This document shows positions 19,458-29,561 of a DNA stretch of 64,000 nt, piece by piece. The notes under the pieces are model-generated. The model worked only from the letters and a program-made list of their open reading frames with translations, was not told the DNA's origin and did no database searches. This stretch comes from an uncultured Bacteroidota bacterium. Lineage in GTDB: Bacteria > Bacteroidota > Bacteroidia > Flavobacteriales > Flavobacteriaceae. The position numbers and the translations under genes were made by a program. Within the stretch, counting starts at the first letter, position 1. Each line of letters begins with the position of its first letter. The stretch covers positions 1 through 64,000 of the forward strand of contig CACNDW010000006.1 in NCBI GenBank assembly GCA_902619315.1, in the 5' to 3' direction.

Positions 19458-20612
19458 ATGTCAAAGCCAATTCAATACAATCCCCGTTATCCCTCAATTG
19501 AGGATCTAAGAGCAAAAGCCAAAAAACGAATTCCCAAATTTGCTTTTGAGTATTTGGATGGGGGTTGTAACGAAGACATTAGTCTCTATAAAAATACCAA
19601 TGAACTACGTAAAGTAGAGATGAAACCACGCTATTTGGTTCCATTCCAAGGTGCAAATTTAAAAACTGAATTATTTGGACATCAATATGATGCTCCTTTT
19701 GGAATATCTCCTATAGGTCTTCAGGGTTTGATGTGGCCCAAGTCTCCAGAGATTTTGGCCAAAGCCGCTTTTGAACACAATATTCCCTTTATATTGAGTA
19801 CCGTGACTACTGCCAGTATTGAAACCATCGCCAAAATCACAGAGGGTCGGGCTTGGTTCCAACTCTACCATCCGGCTGAGGATAAAGTCACGGAAGATTT
19901 AATCAAAAGAATAGGTGCGGTAGATTGTCCGGTTCTAGTAATTCTCTCCGATGTTCCTTCTTTTGGATATCGTCCTCGTGATATCCGTAACGGCTTATCA
20001 ATGCCCCCAAGAATGACATTACAAAACATAATCAGGGTGATGAAAAGACCGGAGTGGGCTCTGAGAACTCTGATCAATGGACAACCCAATTTTGAGGTAT
20101 TAAAACCCTATATGCCCAAAAATCTTAACTTAAAACAACTGGGCAAATTTATGAATGCCACTTTTGAGGGAAGATTGAATGAGGAAAAAGTAATGAAATT
20201 AAGAGATCTGTGGAAAGGGAAATTGGTCATCAAAGGGGTCGAGTCTGAAGCAGATGTTGAAACTGCCATTCAATTGGGCTTGGACGGAATTATCATTTCA
20301 AACCATGGGGGAAGACAGGTAGATATGGGGCAAGCGACCATTACCTCCCTACAAAACATTGTACCCAAGTACAAAGACAAGATAAATGTCATGATGGACA
20401 GTGGTATTCGAGGGGGAGCTGATATAGGCAGAGCACTTTCCTCGGGTGCAGATTTTACTTTTTTGGGAAGAAGTTTTATGTATGGGGTATCGGCTCTGGG
20501 AAAGAAAGGGGGTGACCATACCATCTCCATCTTAAAGGCACAGTTGACGCAGGTCATGGAACAAATGTGCTGTGAAAACCCCTATCAATTAAGAGAAAAT
20601 TTAATTAAGTAA
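19458..20612 (+). CDS. lldD: FMN-dependent alpha-hydroxy-acid oxidase, probable L-lactate dehydrogenase
   Basis: FEYLDGGCNED, ISPIGLQGLMWP, WFQLYHP, DGIIISNHGGRQVD, MDSGIRGGADIGRAL. Confidence 0.88.
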   Translation: MSKPIQYNPRYPSIEDLRAKAKKRIPKFAFEYLDGGCNEDISLYKNTNELRKVEMKPRYLVPFQGANLKTELFGHQYDAPFGISPIGLQGLMWPKSPEILAKAAFEHNIPFILSTVTTASIETIAKITEGRAWFQLYHPAEDKVTEDLIKRIGAVDCPVLVILSDVPSFGYRPRDIRNGLSMPPRMTLQNIIRVMKRPEWALRTLINGQPNFEVLKPYMPKNLNLKQLGKFMNATFEGRLNEEKVMKLRDLWKGKLVIKGVESEADVETAIQLGLDGIIISNHGGRQVDMGQATITSLQNIVPKYKDKINVMMDSGIRGGADIGRALSSGADFTFLGRSFMYGVSALGKKGGDHTISILKAQLTQVMEQMCCENPYQLRENLIK

Positions 20613-22070
20613 TACCTCTGGAAATTTATCCGGGTCCAAATCCCATAGAGTGGGAAGGCAAAAGTACACCACCAATGCAATGATAATTATTGAAATGAGA
20701 TTTAAAAAAAATCCTTTTCTGACCATATCAGGTATTCTAAGATAACCCGAGCCAAAAACCACTGCATTGGGAGGTGTAGCAACGGGTAGCATAAAAGCAC
20801 ATGAAGCTGCAACAGCAGCAGCTGCCATCAGTACAAAGGGGTGTAAATCAAATTCTAAAGCTATAGGGGCCAAAACAGGCAACAGCATGGCGGTAGTAGC
20901 CAAATTTGATGTAACTTCTGTCAGAAAATTGATCGCAGCAACCAACATTAGCAACAAGATTAGTAGATGGAAAGCCCCGAAGGCAGTGAATTGCTTGCCA
21001 ATCCAAAGAGCCAATCCACTTGTTTCAAAAGCCTTGGCCAGCGACATGCCACCACCATAGAGCAAAAGAATACCCCATGGCATTTTGACTGCATCCTTCC
21101 ACAGGAGAATTTTTTCATTTTTATTTTTGGCATTGAGAACAAATAAAACCAAAGCAAAGAATATGGCGATGATCGTATCGTCTATGGAAGGAAAAATTGT
21201 TTGAAGAAAAAAAGATCTTGTAATCCAACAGATTCCAGCCAAAGCAAATACAACCGTAACGACCTTCTGTTCGTAGGTGATTTTTCCCAATCCGTTGCGT
21301 AACCTTAAAATTTCTGCTCTTCCCCCGGGAAAAGTATTTTGTTTAAAAGAAAAAGCCCAACGGGTCAAATACCACCAACAAATAGACAAGAGAAGAATCA
21401 TCAAAGGAAAACCAAAAATAAACCACTCAAGAAAGGATATTTCATAATCATAATTTTGGGAAATGATTCCGGCCATAACAATATTAGGCGGTGTGCCGAT
21501 CAAGGTTGCTATCCCTCCAATCGAAGCACTATAGGCAATAGCCAACATTAGTGATTTTCCAAAAATTAAATTTTCATACTCCTCAGTCAAGGGATTGTCT
21601 TTCAATTGTTTGATGATTACAATACCAATGGGCAGCATCATAACGGAAGTCGCTGTATTGGATATCCACATGGAGAGAAAAGCAGTTGCGACCATAAATC
21701 CCAGAATGATTTTCTTAATGTCGGTTCCTATAAAGTAGATGATATTGAGTGCGATACGTTTATGTAAATTCCATTTTTCAATAGCAATGGCAATGATGAA
21801 TCCTCCCATGATCAAAAAAACAAATTTGTGTCCATAGGCTGCAGTGGTTGCAGTTATATCCATCCCCCCCGTCAAAGGAAATAAGACAATGGGTAGGAGT
21901 GCTGTGACTGCAATGGGAAGTACCTCTGTAATCCACCAAACAGCGATCCACAAGGTTGATGCCAAAACTGCCTTTGAAGGGTCGTTTAATCCATTGGGAT
22001 TAAAAAACATCAGGGTCAATACAAACAATAATGGGCCGAATAAAAGACCAATTTTTTTAGTGGACATCAT
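20601..22070 (-). CDS. DASS (SLC13) family sodium-coupled anion symporter
   Basis: WWITEVLPIAVTALLPIVLFP, SNTATSVMMLPI, SIGGIATLIGTPPNIV, LPVATPPNAVVFGSG. Confidence 0.92.
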   Translation of the reverse strand: MMSTKKIGLLFGPLLFVLTLMFFNPNGLNDPSKAVLASTLWIAVWWITEVLPIAVTALLPIVLFPLTGGMDITATTAAYGHKFVFLIMGGFIIAIAIEKWNLHKRIALNIIYFIGTDIKKIILGFMVATAFLSMWISNTATSVMMLPIGIVIIKQLKDNPLTEEYENLIFGKSLMLAIAYSASIGGIATLIGTPPNIVMAGIISQNYDYEISFLEWFIFGFPLMILLLSICWWYLTRWAFSFKQNTFPGGRAEILRLRNGLGKITYEQKVVTVVFALAGICWITRSFFLQTIFPSIDDTIIAIFFALVLFVLNAKNKNEKILLWKDAVKMPWGILLLYGGGMSLAKAFETSGLALWIGKQFTAFGAFHLLILLLMLVAAINFLTEVTSNLATTAMLLPVLAPIALEFDLHPFVLMAAAAVAASCAFMLPVATPPNAVVFGSGYLRIPDMVRKGFFLNLISIIIIALVVYFCLPTLWDLDPDKFPEVLLN

Positions 22071-22213
22071 GGTATTTATTTTTAAAAAAGCATTCCTTGA
22101 AGTATACTATTTTCCAAATGAACAAAAAATATATCAAAATGATTGTGTTTGACTTATCATTAGATATTAACTAATATTTTTTTTCCCCGATTTTGGATTT
22201 ATTTTTGTTAGAT

Positions 22214-23146
22214 ATGGAAAAAGTCAAATCATTGATCATTGGCAGTGGCCCTGCGGGATATACAGCTGCTATTTATGCTGCTCGTGCAGACCTGAAACCT
22301 TTGTTGTACACCGGTATGGAGCCTGGAGGTCAGTTGACCACCACCACGGAGGTGGACAATTTCCCTGGTTATCCCGATGGGGTAGATGGCCCAACCATGA
22401 TGGTGGAGTTACAAAAACAAGCCGAACGTTTTGGCACCGAGGTACGTATCGGTCACATCAGTAAAGTAGAATTTTCCAAAGAGGTAGGAGGCGTTCACAA
22501 AGCCTTTGTAGAGGATGGGAAAGAAATACATGCACAGACCATCATCATCAGCACTGGAGCTACGGCCAAATATTTGGGTTTACCCAGTGAACAAAAACTT
22601 CGCGGTGGAGGGGTTTCTGCCTGTGCTGTCTGTGATGGTTTTTTCTACAAGGGTCAGGAAGTAGCCATAGTTGGTGGAGGAGATACAGCCGCAGAAGAGG
22701 CTACTTATCTGGCTAATATTTGTTCTAAAGTGACCATGCTGGTAAGAAAGGATAAAATGAGGGCTTCTAAAGCCATGCAGCACCGTGTTAACAATATGCC
22801 CAACATAGATCTGCGCTACAATCATGAGATCGACGAAGTATTGGGAGATCAAGTTGTGGAGGGACTAAGAATTTTCAATAACCAGACCGGTGAAAAGCAG
22901 GAAATCAATATTACTGGACTATTTATTGCTATCGGTCATAAACCCAATACAGAGATATTTCAAGGTCAACTGGACATGGATAATGAAGGTTACCTGATCA
23001 CAAAGGGTAAATCAACCAAAACCAATATCCCCGGGGTTTTCGCTTCCGGTGATGTGCAAGACAAAGAGTACAGACAAGCCGTGACAGCTGCTGGGACTGG
23101 TTGTATGGCTGCACTGGATGCGGAACGGTACTTACAAACTCTATAG
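22214..23146 (+). CDS. trxB: Thioredoxin reductase
   Basis: GSGPAGYTAAIYAARA, CAVCDG redox motif, GGGDTAAEEA, ASGDVQD. Confidence 0.97.
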   Translation: MEKVKSLIIGSGPAGYTAAIYAARADLKPLLYTGMEPGGQLTTTTEVDNFPGYPDGVDGPTMMVELQKQAERFGTEVRIGHISKVEFSKEVGGVHKAFVEDGKEIHAQTIIISTGATAKYLGLPSEQKLRGGGVSACAVCDGFFYKGQEVAIVGGGDTAAEEATYLANICSKVTMLVRKDKMRASKAMQHRVNNMPNIDLRYNHEIDEVLGDQVVEGLRIFNNQTGEKQEINITGLFIAIGHKPNTEIFQGQLDMDNEGYLITKGKSTKTNIPGVFASGDVQDKEYRQAVTAAGTGCMAALDAERYLQTL

Positions 23147-23147
23147 A

Positions 23148-23336
23148 TCAAAAGTCTCCCTCTGGATTATGGGCTTCGAAATGGGTCAAATTTTTATCTT
23201 CAAAACCATAGACTACATTAATTGGGTTGCAGCATATTTCGCAGTCCTCTACATACTCTGTTTGACCCAATGAGGGGTCTAATAACATGGAAATCTCCTC
23301 CCAGCAGTAAGGACATTGAAAGAAATGTTCAAACAT
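23148..23336 (-). CDS. CPXCG-motif cysteine-rich small protein
   Basis: CPYCWEEISMLLDPS...YVEDCEICCNPI; 62 aa. Confidence 0.85.
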   Translation of the reverse strand: MFEHFFQCPYCWEEISMLLDPSLGQTEYVEDCEICCNPINVVYGFEDKNLTHFEAHNPEGDF

Positions 23337-25246
23337 TAGTTCTTTGCTATGGATTCAATGGCCGCAACGAGTTCTTCCCAATTTTCCATGTGTTGGGACA
23401 ATCGTTTTTTCTTTTCCTGGTAGTGGTCAAAAAAATTGGGGGTACTGATGGTCTGGTCATAGTTAATTTCCAATTCGAGATCAATGGCTTTAATTTCCCG
23501 CTCTAAAGTGGCGATTTGATCTTCTAGCTTACTTAGTTTATTCTTTAGTGATTTCTCCTTTTTCTGAAGGGCGTAATCATTAACTCCCTTTTCTGGTTGT
23601 TTGCTTTTACGTTCCGTCTTTTCCAATTCTTTTAGGGAATCCATTTTTTTGTTTTCCAAATAGGTATTGACATCGTCCAGAAACAGTCTAGTTTTACCGT
23701 CTTTAAATTCGAGTACTTGATGACAAAGGCCGGAGAGGAAATCACGGTCGTGAGAAACCATCAAAAGGGTTCCCTCAAAATGATTGAGTGCCTCTTTTAA
23801 AATCTTTTTGGATTGAATATCTAAGTGATTGGTGGGTTCATCCATGACCAAAACATTGAAAGGTTGTAAAAGCAATTTACAAAGAGCCAGTCGGTTGCGC
23901 TCTCCACCGGAGAGCACACTGACTTTTTTTTCTACTGCATCGCCTTTGAATAAAAACGCTCCGAGCATATCTCTGACTCTTGTTCTGTTTTCAACCGTGG
24001 CAGCATCCTGCACAATCTCCAAAACGGATTTGGAAGCCTCCAAAGTTTCGGATTGGTTTTGGGCAAAATAGCCAATTTTGACATTGTGCCCCAACCTGAG
24101 ATTACCCGACCCCTTAATGACAGATACTAATAATTTGGCCAATGTAGATTTACCTTGACCATTTTGGCCTACAAATGCCAGTTTGGTTCCCCTCTCAATG
24201 TAGAGGTCCACATCATTTAATACTTTTTTATCACCGTAACTCTTGGCAAGGCCTTTGGTTTCAAATATCATTTTTCCGGGTTGTAGGGCTACCGGAAACT
24301 TGAGTTTCATGGCTTCTGTCTCTTCAGCATCAATTTCGATGCGTTCCACCTTATCCAATTTTTTTATGAGCGATTGCGCCATGCTCGCTTTAGAGGCTTT
24401 GGCCCTAAAACGCTCGATGAGTTTTTCAGTTTGTTGAATTTGCTTTTCCTGATTTTTCTGAGCGGCCTGCTGTTGTGCTCGCATCTCATATCGCAAACTC
24501 ATAAAAAGGGTATAGGGCTTTTTCAAATCAAAGTGCCGTTTGTTGACAATCTCAATGGTTCGATTGGTTACCTGATCCAAAAACATAATGTCGTGAGAAA
24601 CCAATACCACCGAACCTTTGTATTTCATTAAAAACTGTTCCAACCACTCGATGGAGTCAATATCTAAATGATTGGTTGGCTCATCAAGCAAAAGAATGTC
24701 GTGAGATTTAAGGAGTATTTTTGCCAATTCGATACGCATGCGCCACCCTCCGGAAAAGGTAGCTGTCAGTTGATCAAAATCAAGGGGAGTGAAACCGAGT
24801 CCTGCCAATATTTTTTCAGATTGTGCTTTGTATTGATAGCCCCCCATGACTTCAAAGGCACTGCCCAAATCACTCAACTCTTGGATGAGTTCTTGGTAGT
24901 CATCAGTTTCGTAATCGGTTCGGGTATTGAGTAGTTTGCTGACTTCGTCTTGACGGGATTGATTTTTTAAAATTTCGGGAAAGGCTTGAAAGGTTTCTTC
25001 CAAAACTGTTCGATGATTTTCTACCTCTAACTCTTGCGGTAAATACCCGATGGTGGCATTTTTTTCGAGAGACATCCCACCTACTGAAGGACTGTTTTTT
25101 CCAGCCAATAATTTGAGTAGCGTACTTTTTCCGGCGCCGTTTTTTCCAATCAACCCAATGCGATCCCCTCGACCAATTCTAAAGGATAGGTTCTCAAAAA
25201 GCACCTCCCCTCCAAAAGAAACCCCCAAATTATTAATATCAAGCAT
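23336..25246 (-). CDS. ABC-F family ATPase
   Basis: Two ABC domains (GKNGAGKST, GQNGQGKST), two LLDEPTNHLD/VMDEPTNHLD, C-terminal coiled coil. Confidence 0.95.
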   Translation of the reverse strand: MLDINNLGVSFGGEVLFENLSFRIGRGDRIGLIGKNGAGKSTLLKLLAGKNSPSVGGMSLEKNATIGYLPQELEVENHRTVLEETFQAFPEILKNQSRQDEVSKLLNTRTDYETDDYQELIQELSDLGSAFEVMGGYQYKAQSEKILAGLGFTPLDFDQLTATFSGGWRMRIELAKILLKSHDILLLDEPTNHLDIDSIEWLEQFLMKYKGSVVLVSHDIMFLDQVTNRTIEIVNKRHFDLKKPYTLFMSLRYEMRAQQQAAQKNQEKQIQQTEKLIERFRAKASKASMAQSLIKKLDKVERIEIDAEETEAMKLKFPVALQPGKMIFETKGLAKSYGDKKVLNDVDLYIERGTKLAFVGQNGQGKSTLAKLLVSVIKGSGNLRLGHNVKIGYFAQNQSETLEASKSVLEIVQDAATVENRTRVRDMLGAFLFKGDAVEKKVSVLSGGERNRLALCKLLLQPFNVLVMDEPTNHLDIQSKKILKEALNHFEGTLLMVSHDRDFLSGLCHQVLEFKDGKTRLFLDDVNTYLENKKMDSLKELEKTERKSKQPEKGVNDYALQKKEKSLKNKLSKLEDQIATLEREIKAIDLELEINYDQTISTPNFFDHYQEKKKRLSQHMENWEELVAAIESIAKN

Positions 25247-25258
25247 GAGTTATTTTTT

Positions 25259-26314
25259 TCAGTTGCGAAAATACTGTTTTTCAAAACGTTTTATATCGGC
25301 TTCAGGGGGTAGTTTTTCGTTATTTTCTATTAATCGGAAAAGCCAATTAGACAATATAGGAGACATAAGCACTCCACGGGTTCCTAATCCATTTAAAATA
25401 TAAACATTTTCATATTCAGGGTGTCTACCCAACAAAGGCCTTCTGTCGATAACCGTGGCTCTAATTTGAGCCTTGTGTTCGAGTATTTGGAAAGGAAGTT
25501 TTAAAAATTGTTTTAACTTGGAAAGTAGCCACTCTTTTCCCTCTTCTGATACTTTGGTGGTCTTGTCCTTTCGATTAAAAGTTGATCCAACCCAAAATGT
25601 CTTATTTCCCATAGGGGAGAGAAAAATAGGACCTTTAAATATAACCTTCTGAGTAAGTTGATCGCACTTTATGGTAAGAATTTCTCCTTTGGACCCGATT
25701 AGTGGTAAATAATTAAAATAAGGGTTACTTAGTCCATGAAACCCCTCGCAAAATACTATCCGACGAGCTTTAATGTTTTTATATTCTATGAACTCTCCCA
25801 GGATTATTTCATTATGGTCTAATTTTTCTGAAAGGAATTGATGAGGAATAATTTTATTGATATAGTGGGTCAAAAGTGTTCTGATATCAACTCTGGCACT
25901 TTGGATTACCTCACCCATTGAAAATGGGGCGTTAACCTCTGAGAAATAATCTTTGGAGATCAATTGTTTATTTAAATATTTTTCAAGGGAAGTTTTTGAG
26001 GCAGCAACCGTCCAATCATTTTGCTCTTGAATATTATTAAAGATTCTATATATGGGCAAAGAATGAAGAACATTTGTTTGAACCAACTGTTCTAGATCGG
26101 AATAAAAAGAAAAAGCATAATCTATAAAAACTGGGGCCTTCCAAACAGGGTTAAATCGTTTTAAAACAGTTGGATTGACAATTCCTGCAGCAAGGTGAGA
26201 GGCACTTTCCTCGTCCGGAGCCACTACCACATAGCTTTTTTTATGTCTACGTAATTGTTCAGCATAACTAAGGCCAGCAATTCCAAACCCTACAATTAGT
26301 GTGTCTACTTTCAT
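25259..26314 (-). CDS. NAD(P)/FAD-dependent oxidoreductase (DAO family)
   Basis: VDTLIVGFGIAGLSYAEQLRR dinucleotide fold; VYILNGLGTRGVLMSP. Confidence 0.85.
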   Translation of the reverse strand: MKVDTLIVGFGIAGLSYAEQLRRHKKSYVVVAPDEESASHLAAGIVNPTVLKRFNPVWKAPVFIDYAFSFYSDLEQLVQTNVLHSLPIYRIFNNIQEQNDWTVAASKTSLEKYLNKQLISKDYFSEVNAPFSMGEVIQSARVDIRTLLTHYINKIIPHQFLSEKLDHNEIILGEFIEYKNIKARRIVFCEGFHGLSNPYFNYLPLIGSKGEILTIKCDQLTQKVIFKGPIFLSPMGNKTFWVGSTFNRKDKTTKVSEEGKEWLLSKLKQFLKLPFQILEHKAQIRATVIDRRPLLGRHPEYENVYILNGLGTRGVLMSPILSNWLFRLIENNEKLPPEADIKRFEKQYFRN

Positions 26315-26315
26315 A

Positions 26316-26348
26316 AATAAAAAAAGCGTTATCAGGGGATAACGCTTT
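26316..26348 (-). terminator. Rho-independent terminator of the gldKLMN operon
   Basis: Minus strand AAAGCGTTAT-(N)-ATAACGCTTT followed by T tract, between gldN and the oxidoreductase gene. Confidence 0.8.
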
Positions 26349-26368
26349 AAAATTAATGGAATTTCAAG

Positions 26369-27271
26369 TTAATTGTTCCACATGTCTTGTTCGTAGTCTC
26401 GAATTACGGATTTGATTCGTTCAGACTCTAATAACATTCTTAGAGCATCTTCATATATGTAATCTTTTACCTCTCGATCCTCATAGACATTTTCTTCCTT
26501 GTAAATTGTAGAGTTGAACCTTCTTGAATTCAGCATATGATCGTATGTGATAGGCTGGGACGAATTTCTAGTGTTGAAAACTTTATTGGTATTTAGGGAT
26601 GCCCTTGCATCTGGAAACCAAACCCAAAAGAGTTCAACCAAGTCTTCCTCCTCGCCTGCTAAAGTCTTAACAGCTACATCAGGAGCAACAGGGCAAACGG
26701 CCAAAAGGCGATATTTAAGTTCACCGAGTCGCTTATCGAAGTACCATGTGCCTTTTATTTTATATTGTCTAATTTCGGCAGCAGTTATTCTTCTTCGCTC
26801 AATAAATTGGGGGTCAACAAAGCCATCAGCATTGAATTGTTCATAACCTGCATCGGTAGTGTCAATAGCCACGAGTCTTTCCTGAATTTCCTCATAAGTA
26901 AGTTTTTCCTGAAAATAAGCGGATTTATAAACCTCTTTGATATTGCTATTACTAAGATTTTTTTTGAGCACATCAAACAAAGATCTCCTTTCAGGACCTA
27001 AGTTAAGGGTATCGGTGGGATAATAGTAAGGGAAGTTCACCCTCTCATCCAAATCAATAACCTCCCAAACAGTCTTTGACCACATCACATCTCGGTCATC
27101 GACAAAACCATAAGCAAGGGGTGCTTCGTCATTAGCTTCTATTTGTTGATCATTGAGGTTTCCAACTTCTTGAGGCACTCTGGCATTCAATAGATTAGCT
27201 TGCCCACTGATGGTATTTATTCCCGCAAAAATTAGGATTATTAATGATAACAGTTTGATAGCTCGATTCAT
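26369..27271 (-). CDS. gldN: Type IX secretion / gliding motility protein GldN
   Basis: VMWSKTVWEVIDLDERVNFPYYYPT; gene order gldK-L-M-N. Confidence 0.95.
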   Translation of the reverse strand: MNRAIKLLSLIILIFAGINTISGQANLLNARVPQEVGNLNDQQIEANDEAPLAYGFVDDRDVMWSKTVWEVIDLDERVNFPYYYPTDTLNLGPERRSLFDVLKKNLSNSNIKEVYKSAYFQEKLTYEEIQERLVAIDTTDAGYEQFNADGFVDPQFIERRRITAAEIRQYKIKGTWYFDKRLGELKYRLLAVCPVAPDVAVKTLAGEEEDLVELFWVWFPDARASLNTNKVFNTRNSSQPITYDHMLNSRRFNSTIYKEENVYEDREVKDYIYEDALRMLLESERIKSVIRDYEQDMWNN

Positions 27272-27282
27272 GACTTAAATGA

Positions 27283-28863
27283 TTAGTTGACCAACTGACA
27301 AATTACAGGCGAAATTTTCTTGAATTTATAAGAAGGGTTTTTGGGGTTAACTACTTTGATATCAAAAACTTGAACAGACTGACCTGCTTTTGCTCTTCTT
27401 AAAGCACTTTTCGCTCTAGCATCCAGCTTACTTCCATTAATATTAATAGTTGGTTGTCCAGGAACTTTGAATTTAAAACTTACCGTTTTTAGAGTAATAT
27501 CAAAGTCAAAATCTTCTAAAACAGCTCCAATACTTGAAATCTCTAAGCTGGACTTGGGAATGGTTATCGAACCCGTCTGTTTCCTTACAGTGCCCTGAGG
27601 AGCAGGAATATCTTTGATTCTAAATTTAGTGGTAGTTGAAACTCTTTGTCCATCTGGCAAAGTTCCGCTGGCAGAAATTTTAAGCTCTCTCCCTTTACCA
27701 GGAACCATGTTGTACTTACTCCCTCTTACTCTTCTGAGTCCAGGGGCCGACGCAGATACTTTATTGTCTGGTATGCCAGGTATAGATATGGTCATAGGAT
27801 TTTCAACTCCTCTGTAAACCACATTCATTTTATCTGCAGATATTACCGCAGAGTTAGGTTTAGCTATAACAGCATATGATTGATTTACAGGGATTTTAGA
27901 CTCTACCCCATCATTGAGGAATATCAAATCTCCAGTGATCTCATGATCTCCAGGATTACCTGCAGAAACGTTAAGTTTAATCCCTCCAGCAATTAATTCG
28001 TAGTCCTTTTCCTGAAGTGGTCTACCATCAAGTTTCAAATCAACACTATTAGGGTTTTGAGCCCCACCTTTTCTACCCAATACAACGCTTCCATCAAAAG
28101 TTTCACCTTGATAGTATGCCCCTTTTTCAGTTTTTAATAAACTTATATAGTTGGTTTCATTGACACTAGAGGACATCTTCAGCTCCTTACCCATTAGTGT
28201 GGCAAATACGTCATGCTCTGTTTGGCGTATATCGTTTTGCATCATAGAAAATTTAGCAAGTGAGGAAACCAAGGGAAAACCTTGAAAATTTGAATTCAAC
28301 CATGGTTGATCCATACCATCTCTGTTTTTTATATTTCCATTTTCGTCACCCGTAAAAAAACGAGCTTCAACCATTTCTATATACTCAGGGTACTGACTAC
28401 CAAAAACTTGAATAACATGCATCTTATACGTATTAATCATATCGATGAACTCCTGAGCTGCCTCTCCTCCACCTTCTTTAAAGAAAATTACATCTAAAGC
28501 TTCTCCTTTATCCATTTGAGCATATTCTTTCAATTCTGGATCTTTTTCTCTTTGCTTTTCTGTAATTATGCTCATAATCTCAGATATTCTATCATAGAAT
28601 TCATCCGATTCTTTTTTAATCTCAGTAGCAGTTCTTAAGTGTCCTACCCACTTACCTCCCTTTTCTTCAGCATTTACCTTAATATTTTCGAAAATATTAT
28701 TATTGCTTTCATCTACCCTTTCATTGGCATCACTAATTTTTTCAAACATCTGGCCAAATCCATCCAAAACTTCCTTACTTACATTCAAAGCAAGCATCGT
28801 GATGAATACCAGATACATCAAACTTATGAGTTTCTGCCTGGGTGTTTCTTTTGCTCCAGCCAT
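27283..28863 (-). CDS. gldM: Type IX secretion / gliding motility protein GldM
   Basis: AGAKETPRQKLISLMYLVFITMLALNVSKEVLDGFG N-terminus; gene order. Confidence 0.97.
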   Translation of the reverse strand: MAGAKETPRQKLISLMYLVFITMLALNVSKEVLDGFGQMFEKISDANERVDESNNNIFENIKVNAEEKGGKWVGHLRTATEIKKESDEFYDRISEIMSIITEKQREKDPELKEYAQMDKGEALDVIFFKEGGGEAAQEFIDMINTYKMHVIQVFGSQYPEYIEMVEARFFTGDENGNIKNRDGMDQPWLNSNFQGFPLVSSLAKFSMMQNDIRQTEHDVFATLMGKELKMSSSVNETNYISLLKTEKGAYYQGETFDGSVVLGRKGGAQNPNSVDLKLDGRPLQEKDYELIAGGIKLNVSAGNPGDHEITGDLIFLNDGVESKIPVNQSYAVIAKPNSAVISADKMNVVYRGVENPMTISIPGIPDNKVSASAPGLRRVRGSKYNMVPGKGRELKISASGTLPDGQRVSTTTKFRIKDIPAPQGTVRKQTGSITIPKSSLEISSIGAVLEDFDFDITLKTVSFKFKVPGQPTININGSKLDARAKSALRRAKAGQSVQVFDIKVVNPKNPSYKFKKISPVICQLVN

Positions 28864-28871
28864 GTCCTATT

Positions 28872-29519
28872 TTAGTTTTTGTTCATAGCTTTAAGCATAC
28901 CATTGTATACTTGATTTAAATCAGCAAGGTTAGACGATAAGGCTTCCATTTGTTGTTTGAGCTTCGCAGCATTTTCGGCAACTTGATCATTGAAAGCAGC
29001 ATTATTGCCTGATGAACTAATTTGCGCAGCGTAGACTTGGTTGAGTTGCTGCAGTTTTTGGGAAGCCTCAGACATTTGTTGACTGTAATTTTCAGAAGAA
29101 GATGCCGCATCAATTGCTGGAGATAATGCTTGTGCGGAAGCTTCTAGATTTTTGATACTTCTAGTTAGATTGTTCATCAATGTAACATCGAGCTTAGCTT
29201 CTTTTAGCATTTCATCAATTTTAGAGGAAAGTCCTTCCTCACCCCCTTTTGAAGTAGCTTTAGCTCCACCTCCTTTAACTTTCTTCACAAAGTCTTCGTG
29301 TTCTTCTTTTATTTCGCCAGTGTTCAATGCGGCTACCGTAAATATTAAAGCCTCAGTCCCAAGACCCAATCCAAGAACTAAACCTCCGGTAATTGGACCT
29401 ATTTCTAGGTGAAGGATCTTAAAAAGTGCTCCTATAATTACAACTGCACCTCCCAAACCAAATAGCATGTGCATTGCAACTTTTCCTCTTAATCTTTTTT
29501 TCAACAGTTTGTCATCCAT
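28872..29519 (-). CDS. gldL: Type IX secretion motor protein GldL
   Basis: Two N-terminal TM segments (MLFGLGGAVVIIGALFKILHLEIGPITGGLVLGLGLGTEALIF); gene order. Confidence 0.96.
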   Translation of the reverse strand: MDDKLLKKRLRGKVAMHMLFGLGGAVVIIGALFKILHLEIGPITGGLVLGLGLGTEALIFTVAALNTGEIKEEHEDFVKKVKGGGAKATSKGGEEGLSSKIDEMLKEAKLDVTLMNNLTRSIKNLEASAQALSPAIDAASSSENYSQQMSEASQKLQQLNQVYAAQISSSGNNAAFNDQVAENAAKLKQQMEALSSNLADLNQVYNGMLKAMNKN

Positions 29520-29561
29520 TTTAATGTAGTGTTATAGTTATGATGTTCTAAAAATATAAAT

